A stretch of 42,565 nucleotides of DNA from Helochares maculicollis (Eukaryota > Arthropoda > Insecta > Coleoptera > Hydrophilidae): assembly GCA_033557835.1 (NCBI GenBank), contig JAWQRO010000336.1, forward strand, positions 1 to 42,565, given 5' to 3'. Position 1 is the stretch's first letter, and each line of letters begins with the position of its first letter. The translations under genes were made by a program, and so were the position numbers. Shown piece after piece: positions 1 through 9,800 of this stretch. The notes under the pieces were generated by a model, which searched no databases, had not been told where the DNA came from, and worked only from the letters and a program-made list of their open reading frames with translations.

Positions 1-385
1 TATATATACACGGAAATTCTATTCGTCGTTTTTTGTATCAATTTAGCTTCTGAGTTTTGTGATAGCTATTATTATGGCAGTTTACTAAGGTCGTTTTCAT
101 AATGTCATAGAAATCGACGAGATTACTCGTTCTATGTACAAGTATAAAATTAAAAGTAAAAGAACGGAATTAAAGAATTCAATATTATGCGTAATTGGCT
201 GTGACAGTTTGAAAATCATTCCTAATTTCATCCACTTTTTATTTACAGCTGCTTCATAGCAATCTATCAAAACAAATCAAACAACCTTTGTTCATTCCCG
301 TATTACTATACGAAGTATAGTTAAGGGAAGGTATTAGGATCTCTTGAGTGCCCCTGAATCTATTTTGTCTATTTTCGGCATGTTG

Positions 386-412
386 TCTGTGTGTGTGTGC
401 CTGGCTGGGTGT
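386..412. repeat. GT-rich microsatellite
   Basis: A short imperfect run of GT dinucleotides (TGTGTGTGTG, then GGGTGTGTATATAT). It is ordinary simple-sequence DNA. Confidence 0.8.
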
Positions 413-1360
413 GTATATATCAATATAATAGCAGTCAGACTGTTTGAGGTGGAGCGATGACATTTGGCATTCGGCTATTATCAAAAACAAAAACGTAGAT
501 CTTTTGAAGCATGTAAGTTCAAAGGAAGTACCCGTTTACCTATACAGTATTGAAATGTTTTCAAAGTAGAATCTTTAAAATTAAGCTATCCAATTGAAAT
601 TTCGTACACATCTCAAATATCACAAGAAACTGTTAGATACAAATTTTCAACATGATTGGAGCACCGGAAGTGCTATTTTATAATTTTGAAAATTCCAATT
701 GAAATAGGCCTAGGATTAAAAAAATTTACAAAAATATTACAAAAATGCTTAGCATGGAAAATATAGCAATAACATAGTTTCGTGTAAATTTGAAAACAGG
801 AAGTGGACCTTACCATCATAAATTATATTTTGTAGCTATAAATTTATATTCTAAAATTGGACCCTTCCTTTAGTTATGAATTCACATTTTAAAATGCAAG
901 CCTTCGCAAAGGGTTTTTACAAGCTTTCCATATTGCAGACTAGTTAAGTGTATATATATATTTTTTTTCACACAAAGTATTTTACAGTACACAAAAAAAT
1001 ATTAAAAATTTTCCGTAGATATAAATGTACTCAGAAAGAATTGATTATTCTTTATGAGTATATTAATGTGTTGAAGTATATGTTAATTATGAAACTTTTG
1101 CTTTTAGTTTTTAAGCCAATGTAAGTGTTTGTAGTTTTATTATGAATTATCGCAGGAACTTTCATGTCGTACATATACAGGGTGATGCAGATTTAATTTC
1201 CAATACTCAACCCACATGTTAAGAACGCCGATGTGACCCTGACCTAGTATTTTCCAAGTATAAATAAAAATATTGAAAATTTCACTAATTTGGGACTCCT
1301 GGCATAATTGAAATGATGCCGATAAATCATGCTGGTTTAAAGAATATTTTGCAGACAAAA

Positions 1361-1885
1361 CGGCACCGTTATTACTATAAAAATAGCGGCACTACAATCA
1401 AACACGTCGGTAGATACTTCAAAACCTCGACATTAAATTTTTTCATGAACGCAAAACCGTCCTTATCAAAGAAAAATAGAAAAAGAACATAAACAACAAT
1501 TAAAGTCAAACTTTATAGCTTCGCGTTTTTTTCGAATCATTTCAAACAGAACGTGACCTCGAAAAAGGATCGCCTTGTATCTTCTGCCGCAAGAATGACC
1601 ATTACATCATACATCGCAAACTAACGTCAACTTTATCTCTATAAAATACTGGCATCACAATCAAAACAAAGCGTTAGATCCGTCATAATCACGAGATAAA
1701 ATTATTTCGCGAACACAAAACCTTCCTAATAACATAAAAATACAAAAAAAGAACATAAACAACCATTTAAGAAAAATTTTATTCGAGCGCGTTATTTTTT
1801 GAACTGGATATCAAACGTAACCTCGAAAGAATATCGCTTCATATTACCGCCGCAACAAGGGTGGTTACATCATACATCGCAAACT
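1361..1885 (+). repeat. Tandem repeat, two copies of a unit of about 265 bp
   Basis: Landmarks recur in the same order at a spacing of 263-266 bases. GAACATAAACAAC occurs at 1485 and 1751; TACATCATACATCGCAAACT occurs at 1603 and 1866; GCAAAACC and the block around GTAACCTCGAAA/GTGACCTCGAAA also repeat. The unit also has CTATAAAATA-GGCA-CACAATCAAA near its start. The copies differ by scattered substitutions and small gaps. After about 1885 the match stops, so there are two units rather than a long satellite. A diverged, internally deleted third copy lies near 25410-25560. Repeats of this type often sit in the middle of non-autonomous transposons; I cannot name the family. Confidence 0.8.
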
Positions 1886-2199
1886 AAAACAATAACTTAC
1901 TTGTCGACATTCTTTTTTGTTAATATTCGATGGCTACTTAAATACGGTGGAATAGAGTCAATTTCTAACACAATTAATAGTACAAATTCGTGTTATTGCG
2001 ACCACAGACTGATCCAGCAGTCTCCTTTTATTGATAACACATGCATTGCTTCTCTTGCGTGTGTGGTTGTAATTTTTTTGCGCTTTAAGTTTTTTGATGA
2101 GCATCAGCTTTCATTTTTATCACCTTGTTTACAATAAAGTGATGGTTTTTCTTGTTTCGTGCTTAGTAAGTTGAGATGATTTGCCTATTTGTAAATATG

Positions 2200-2228
2200 C
2201 TTTTCTTTGAATAAGGCATAAAGAAAAG
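2200..2228. repeat. Inverted repeat, 9-bp arms, 11-nt spacer
   Basis: CTTTTCTTT at 2200-2208 and AAAGAAAAG at 2220-2228 are exact reverse complements. In such A+T-rich DNA a chance origin is possible. Confidence 0.7.
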
Positions 2229-3610
2229 TTTAGCTTACCTACGTAATAGTAAATAATGTATTAAAAATAAACTGAAGTGAATGCAATCCGACCAAACACG
2301 TAGCGCTGTTTTTTTTCACCGGTTAAAATTTATTGGGCTGTTAACTTTTTTCGCTCGTTTTTATTTCTTTTCAACGAGTTTTTTATTATTATTTCTTCAG
2401 TTTCTGGTCCAGATGCTTTAAGTGTAAACAAGAAGGTGATTCTTTGAAATACCGATAAAATTCGTCTGTCGTCGTTTGACCAACGTCATAGAGAATTCAA
2501 ACAGTGGTGCCTAACATGTACATCAAATTAATATATCAGTTACTAATTATGCCCCAAAGTGCAAACAAAAACGTATCGCTTATTATTTTTTATACCTACC
2601 ACCCCTTTAAGTTTTGTTACTTAATTTTGAAACTTCCTGTATTTATACGGGAATGTTTAGTAAAGACACTCCAGATTTTTCCATCAACTTTCTCCTTCTA
2701 CACTTATTATTAAACAAATTAAAAATGATTTTTTTTTAGTATGGAATGTGATATAATTTTAGTTTTAGAATTTGCACTAGGTAATTAAAGCCCTATTTAC
2801 TTATATCTATGTTGTCGTTAATACTGCATTGTGTAATTATTTTATAATAGAACTCTAATAAGAACATATAAATGACTTTGTAAAAACGCTGATACGTGAA
2901 AAACTGCATATGAATCAAATTTGGCACAAGATTAATTAGTATACATCATTTATGTATGAAATTAAATTTAAAAAAATGTGTTTTGCCCCAACGAGCAATA
3001 AGTCTTCGGGTCAGAATATAAAGGCAATAAATAAAAACATTCGGTTGTAGAGAATAAGTGTCGAAATTTTAAAGCAACAACGTTTATGGCGGAAAATATT
3101 TTCAATATTTAAGTGTGCTAATTTCTTCATAAAAAGTAAAGCAATAGTGGCCATTCAATTAACTTATTAGCAATTATTGCATTGCCATGGCAAACTAACA
3201 ATTTTTATTTTGATTGTTAGTGAAGCTTTGGCGTTAACAATAAGTTAAGAAACTCAAACAGACATACGAAAAGATAAAACTGCTGCTACCAATATTACCG
3301 ATAATTTGACCGTTGAAGTCCAATGTAAAACCATAGCTAATAATATTGCTCCGTAAAAATATCAAACAAAGTCTAAAATGCAAGCAAGCGAAGCTGCATG
3401 TAATTTCTAATATAATCTACCATACAAAGTATTTAAGCATTAATCCAACCAAGCTTACATAAGTTATCATTTAAAAGTTTTTATTGCTTATTATTTTCGT
3501 ATGACCTTCTAAGATATGATTTCTTGGCCAAGCTAGCAGCAAAAGGCAAATGCACACTTAATAATTATATTCCAATAAAAATTCCAAAATAAAATTCTCA
3601 GTGCAAACAC

Positions 3611-3633
3611 CACCGATATTTCAAATATCGGTG
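3611..3633. repeat. Perfect palindrome, 11-bp arms, 1-nt spacer
   Basis: CACCGATATTT (3611-3621), a single C, then AAATATCGGTG (3623-3633). The arms are exact reverse complements. Such symmetry suggests a dimeric protein-binding site or a cruciform-prone sequence; no function can be read from sequence alone. Confidence 0.9.
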
Positions 3634-5168
3634 TTACAATTCTTTTGCACGTCATTTTTCTTTTACACGCTATTATGTTTTGAGAAAGAAAATAAGAATC
3701 ATCAATTACCCTCTGTTTCAAACCGTCAAGTTTTCTTTAATAATTGACATTGACTCGTGGAAGGGTCACGTCAAACCTCCGTACGTGATTTACTTACAAA
3801 GTAGCATTGTATTATATGCGATAAGGGCGAACAGTATTGTAAAGTAATTTTCCTGGCTCTTTTTCTGCATTTACACTACCGACAGTAATGAGCTCGAGGC
3901 ACAAATCACTTTCCATCGCGGCAACGGATGGAAGGGTTGCTCACTATACTTTTTCCACTATCGCGCTGCCCTTATTAATGCAAATTATCTCCACTTTATT
4001 CCACGACACTCGGAGAAAATTAATTATTTCAACTAATTTTCGTAATGACTTTTGCTGTGCATAAAATTTAGTTATTTTAAGAGTCCTTTCTTGGAAAATA
4101 GCGTGAAAAAGAAGAGGTTTTTGATTTGCACCAACTTATGTATTTAAAACTATATTATTTTATTACGTTTTTACAAAAGTAATGTTGTGAAATGTAATTT
4201 GAGTTGCATGGAAGTATTTTTAAGGTAAAATCTGCAGTTCATACTTATAGTGAGATATGCAAATCATTACCAGGTACCTATGCTATTTGAGGTATCAGCG
4301 CCATTATTGACGCTTTAGGAGTCACAGAATTTCACAAGCGGTTGCCTCTCGACATGAAGCGTGGGCGGAATAGCTTCGCAGAACATTAACAATGCACTGC
4401 ATTTTGAAAAACCTCCACAACTCCACCCAACAGTTCTCTTTATTTATTCACTGATTGATCAGTAATACATCTAAAGGGTGTTGTGTGCTGGAGACGAGGT
4501 AAATTGAGCGTTCCTGCTTAAAGTTAACTTATGTAGTTGCCAAATAGTTTTTTTGTCATTCAAGGAACAATGAATCCTTTGACAAGTTCCACGAGGCAAA
4601 TAGAATTCTGCGAGACTTTGATTAAAATTAGTTATTACGTGTCTGTGGAGTGAGATTTAAATAAAATAATCATTTATCATCCCACACTGCCACTCCAGCA
4701 AATGAACTGTCAACCCAAATAGAGAACGATTGTGTTACAATGTCCTCTTTTATTAATGGTAAAACGCAAAATTTTATTCTTTTAAGAATTTTTGCGTCGC
4801 TAAATTTTTATTACTTGCATTATTTTTAGTGCGATTCTTGCCTGATACTGCTTTTGTTATAAATAATGCAAAACTTTTTGACTCTCGCGCAGTATATACT
4901 GGTTTGGATAAGAACACCTTAATCTGAGCTATGAATATTGGAAGAGACGATCGAAGATCTTAATGGCAGATATCTTTTGAGTGGTTTGTGTAAAAGATTA
5001 CTGTATACGGTTTAAACTTCTTGAATGTTTGCGGTTTTTCCAGCAACGACCCATTTACCACAACGAAGGACTTTTGGTATAAAAGCTACATCTATTCTTG
5101 CTTGTGGCTTTAATGTGAAATGCAGCAATTAAGGAAGTTTCAGTAGCCTGATAAACATCTGCTCTAAA

Positions 5169-5224
5169 GATCTATAATTGTATCCTATGGATACAACAAA
5201 GATAAATAAACATGATCTATAATT
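5169..5224. repeat. Hairpin flanked by 11-bp direct repeats
   Basis: GATCTATAATT occurs at 5169-5179 and again at 5214-5224. Overlapping the first copy is a hairpin, TTGTATCC (5178-5185), TAT, GGATACAA (5189-5196). The direct repeats could be an old target duplication around a very small insertion, or chance. Confidence 0.5.
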
Positions 5225-6174
5225 CTGTTGCTGGCATTTGTTTGTTTAAGAAATTCTGAAGGTTTTTCGCAAAAAAAGTAACAAAAATTTACAGATAGAG
5301 GAAAAATCGTTCAGTGTGAATTTAAATGTCATTATATTGAAACAGAAAAAATATAAAAAGTCGTATTTGCTGCTTAGTAATTAAAGTTAAGATTAGAAGT
5401 AACGAATGTAAAATTCATATCTGCTTTACGTTCAATATTCCCATTAAGTAAAAGAGGCTTTGAGTATGGCACAGTAATAAAATATATTGGTTTATGAAAC
5501 GAGAATTATTAAAGACCAAATGAAATTATTTCTCAAAGAAGTGAGTAATATCCGCCTTCCTTAAGTTTACTCACAGCAGGTAGACTTATTTCTAAGAAGG
5601 CAACCAATATTATAAATTATAAGCGTAGGTGTATTCCAATATTTTATCCTCTAACAGAACGTATAAGACTTAAGGGTCTCCGAGCGGTAGTAAATAAAAC
5701 CACGTCTATAATATATATTGAACAAGGGACCAGTTATTTCAAAATGTTAGAGAAATTCGTAATTTAAATAAAGATTTTTATCCCCAAGAACTCTGCAATG
5801 CCTCAAAGCGCACAAATCGAAGAATTATTAACGAGGAAACCCTTGTCACCAAAAATTAGACACCAATAGACAGGTAATCTTTTTTCGGGCTATTAACGTT
5901 GCCTTTCAGTGAGACCTTTTTCTTACTTTAACAACAGTATAGACAGATAAGGTTGGCTTCTTAGAAAAGGAAATTGAATGTTTAAGCATTTCTATTTAAT
6001 GCCTTTTGAAAACAGCTAGTGTTTTTTTTCTTACAATGTTATCTTTAGTTTGTTTCTCATAATTAACTAAATAGGACATCTCACTGAATGTAAATCCTAT
6101 AGGATGTAAATTTCGTGTACAATAAATTTTCTAGGTTAAAATGTACTATATGAATATTTCACGTAGGGCGCCCA

Positions 6175-6196
6175 CAAACGATGGACGCATCGTTTG
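6175..6196. repeat. Inverted repeat, 9-bp arms, 4-nt spacer
   Basis: CAAACGATG at 6175-6183 and CATCGTTTG at 6188-6196 are exact reverse complements around GACG. It lies about 400 bases past the exon 11 donor, inside the intron. Confidence 0.75.
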
Positions 6197-6597
6197 CTTA
6201 ACAAAGAACACGTCAGGGCGATGGAAAAATATACCTACTATATATTTACACGTATCAGTTTTATTCAGTCACACAATAGCCGTCAACTGGGAGTAATTTT
6301 TTACCTTTAGGTATTTTACCAATAAAAGTTGCAGATCGGATGTCTGAGATATTAATCAGTTTGCATGCAAAATCGATATGAGTAGATCCTGTACACAGTG
6401 ATGTGCACGCAACCAAGAACATTGAAACCACCAACTCGGCATTAAATCTACACAACTAAATATCTGGGTAGTCTTGAGTAAACCGGGAAAAATATAGCTG
6501 TTGGCGTCATGCTTTTACGTAGATGGGCGCGATGCAAGCGTTAAAAATAGTAACTTTACAGTAAATGAATTTAACTGTTAAATTTATAGTTTCTCAC

Positions 6598-6840
6598 CTA
6601 CATGCCTGCTTAAATTGGGTTGGTTGATAAGAAGTAAGGACTCATTTATAGCCGTTGTAACTTCAATACTTAAAACTGTAGGAGCGGTAGAGGTGGTAGT
6701 TTTCCTTTTCCTAGGCTTTTCAGAACGAGGCCTTTCCAAATTATGGCAGTTTATAGTGTCATCGCAGAAAACAACACCGCTTGCAAATTCAATTCCTTTT
6801 CCTGTCTTGTTGTTTACTTTCAACGGAAAATGGATATACT
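6598..6840 (-). CDS. Ret: Ret exon 11: end of Cys-rich domain and Thr-rich juxtamembrane stretch
   Basis: The acceptor is TCTATTACAG at 6841 and the donor is GTAG|GTGAGA at 6598/6597. Phase is 2 bases in and 1 base out. The first part, KTGKGIEFASGVVFCDDTIN followed by CHN, lines up loosely with human [20 protein letters not shown] but keeps only two cysteines. It then has a basic run in ERPRSEKPRKRK, a Thr/Ser-rich stretch (TTTSTAPT), and a non-hydrophobic tail (NESLLLINQPNLSRHV). No transmembrane helix is present, so the membrane span should be in the next exon. NKT and NES are possible N-glycosylation sites. The divergence makes this exon less certain than exon 10, but its frame and borders fit. 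Confidence 0.85.
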
Positions 6841-9800
6841 CTGTAATAGAGATTATTCGCAATAATTTTAGAACCAATTTCAAAATTCTAAGTGTTCATC
6901 CTTACCAGTGACGCAGTCTTGAGGACAAATTCTGTGGTGTAGTTCTTCTAGGCTGTCACAGATTCCGTCAGGGCAGGTGTGCCTATCAGGAGTGCATGTA
7001 GAGTAAAGATGTGTAACATTTACGGCGCCTTTGATAGGACCATTCCACATGCATCTATCGCCGCTGTTAGTTCGTTGTCTGCAAAAATAGAATCTCCTGT
7101 TCATTTTATGTTCCTGATAGCTTATTCTGTGTGAATAGAATTACGAAAATGTAGCTGAAATATCAAGGAAACACGAACGTTTTCATCTAAAACGAATCAA
7201 AGCAAGAATTCTGACTATTTTGATTTCATATAGCAAATTCAACTTATAAAATATTGAATAAACACTTTATCTGAGGAAAGATGAAATAATTACAAATATT
7301 TACTAGCATTTACTGCAATATCGATGATTTGAATGTATTTGAATAAATTTAAACAACAGTTTGTCGTAACAACTTAGAGAATAATAAAATTGACAGGTAA
7401 CTACACCTTCAACGAGTACAGGACAATTTTTCTAAACTTATTTTGAAACCACATGTTAATATAAATATATAAAAAGCAAGTAAGTCACTTCTATATGGTC
7501 AGCTTTACAAACATTTTGTCCTATTAATTCCACTAACGTTTTGAGCAAAAAAGAACAATAATATCTTTCATTACTGTTTATGTATGGAGCCTCACAAACG
7601 TTCATGTTTTGATGGGTCCTCATTTTTTTAAATTGACACGTTGAAGAAACCTTAGAAGCACCAAAGTGAACTGTAAAGAATTTTTCTTTAAATAATTAAC
7701 ACAGAAATCTAAATCACTAATATGATCAGTTAATTACGGAAAACAATTTACATTTTGCAATGCCTGATTTTACTCATGCAAACTAAAACACTTAGATAAT
7801 ATCATGTTGAATTATGGTGAAAAATTTTGTACAGCACTTTAAAAGAGCCCTGAAGAAAGCTTTGAATTCAAAATATTTTAATAAATTAGCATTAGTTATA
7901 TTGCTAAAGATTGTGTTGTATATAATGAAAATTTTTAACGAAATCGAAATGCACATACGCAATATTTCTGGTCCCATTATTCACATTTTGTCGATGACAT
8001 GAACAGGTAATCAACGCACAGCTTGTTTATTCGTTGCGAAAGCTCCTAAATCAGTAGGATGGAAATGTAGCTCAATCCTAATGTAAATAATCTGAATATA
8101 TTACCGTCGAACATCAACCAATGTAGTTGCAGTTGCTTTATTTAAAAAAATACTAAGTCTATCTGACTTACTTTCTAATATTTACGTATTTATAAATTAC
8201 ATAAGTGATTAGCTATGAGAAATTTATTAACTACCCGTACACAGGTTTTTATATACTTAATACCGATATTAACATATTTTTAAGAACATCTGGGACTATA
8301 ATGTAATAGAAATTGTATTACAATGTTTTATTCATATACTATACAATTTTAAGTCCCAAAACAAAATTTCTTATATTATTTAGCATCTAACAACATGAAA
8401 TTAATTTATTCTAGAAATACTCCCTCCTTTGTCCTTGCTTTTGCCTTATTTATTTTCTTTTGCTATTTTGTATTGCAATATGCTCACAATTACGTTTTTA
8501 CTATTTAAATGTAATAATTCATATTATTCATATCAGAATTGCGCTGAATTTTATACAAATATCATGGAAATTCCACCTAATAATCAAATTGTTCTGATTA
8601 CTTGCTCATTCTGGATACAAGCAAATACGATTAATAGGACAGAAAATTGCCAATACACAAAATCGGTCCACAAATTTAACCCACCATCAATTTGCTGGCA
8701 ATTAATTTTTGCAACCAGCCTTGCAATACTTTTATGCAAATAAACTTAGCAACAGATGGTATGTTAATGATTTTTTAAACTTTAAATTTATTAAAATCGA
8801 AAACGTGATAATTTATTTATATCATTACTCACCCTTCTTTAACGGTAGCTGCTCCTCCAGTCCCAAATCCACATATTCTGACGCAATCGTATTTATTTTG
8901 AGCTTCGGAACACCCTTCTGAAAAGGAAGAATCAGAGCATGTAGGTTCAGGTTCGTTCGTGATAATAATTTCGATTTCATCGAATTCTTCCAGCTTATTT
9001 CTCTGCCACTGAATATGCAATCTAAAATAAAAAGGAAATGGAAATTATTCATTTGTTTTTCAATGTTCTGCTTAAGTCGTATGTTATCGTTGTCTACATG
9101 GGAACGATTACATATGTTTCGTATAATATTTTTTGGAAAATTTCTTTTTCCTTAGATACATAAAACATAAAGCATTCTTTTCCTTAACTCTGCTAAGACT
9201 AATATAATTTGATTTTACTACGCAAAATAACTTTAACTCTCTCAAAATAATTACTGTTATCACTAAAATACATATATAGAAATTAATTTTGTTGTTGTTA
9301 AGAACGTGACATCTTGATGTACAATAAAACTCCTTTGTATGCCGCAAGCATAAAAATTTAATTTCGGCCAGCAAAGCATGCATAATAGCACTCCCTCTAA
9401 CTTTTAGGCGTTCCACCTCGTTTTTATGCTTTTTTATGAATATTTTTTATAATGAAATACAGCATAAGGTATTAAATTAATAGCTGGAAAATGTTATAAC
9501 CGGGTTATAATTTAGTTCTTAATTGAATTTAAATTTTGTAAAATGCAAAATTTGCTGAATTCCCCAGACATGATTATATGTTAACTTGTCAAGAAGTTAT
9601 TATTAAAAATAAGAGATCATACGGTATGGGTTGAGCAAAAATTAACTCACTGAAGGCGCCCGTTCTTTATTAGGGTGGCGTTGTCCACAAAAACTATCCC
9701 TTCTGTACTGGTGATGCTGAATGCATTGGAGAATTGAGAACTTGGTCGAATTCTAAAATCCGATACGTTTCTTAAATCTTTCGACTTGTCTGGTTGGATT

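Larger units (their letters stand above)
1176..2641. mobile_element. Possible unclassified non-autonomous element around the tandem repeat
   Basis: TACAGG at 1176 (in TACAGGGTGATGCAG) and CCTGTA ending at 2641 (in GAAACTTCCTGTA) form short inverted ends, a pattern common to many insect transposons. The tandem repeat lies between them and there is no credible coding frame. The inverted match is only six or seven bases and I see no clear target duplication, so the limits are a guess. Confidence 0.3.
1..6597 (-). other. Ret intron 11 (partial) and anything beyond
   Basis: I looked on the minus strand for a hydrophobic exon of the right phase (transmembrane) and for kinase motifs such as the glycine loop or HRDLAARN, and found neither. 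The stretch holds a GT-rich microsatellite at about 386-412, a tandem repeat at about 1361-1885 inside a possible element (1176-2641), a perfect palindrome at 3611-3633, hairpins at 2200-2228, 5178-5196 and 6175-6196, and a G+C-richer block at about 3730-4020. The first bases are a TA run. A hand scan can miss a short exon, so absence is not proven. Confidence 0.6.

Noticed and set aside
1140..1358. Minus-strand frame with ILGQGHIGV, resembling a kinase glycine loop
   Set aside because: The invariant second-half residues (GxGxxG followed by V and the later A-x-K) are missing, and the sequence belongs to the end of the repeat-bearing element.
3798..3870. Minus-strand ATG followed by a hydrophobic stretch (FTILFALIAYNTMLL) and a GTAAGT donor, like a signal exon
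   Set aside because: It lies downstream of the Ret exons on the same strand, so it cannot start Ret, and no partner exon is visible to its left. Chance in A+T-rich DNA is likely.
5668..5695. GGGTCTCCGAGCGGTAG, tRNA-like at first sight
   Set aside because: No matching acceptor stem, T-loop or B box follows, so no cloverleaf can be drawn.
6261..6455. Minus-strand open frame with LVVSMFLVACTSLC, considered as the transmembrane exon
   Set aside because: The hydrophobic run is too short. None of the three nearby acceptors keeps a membrane helix in the required phase, and the frames soon hit stops.
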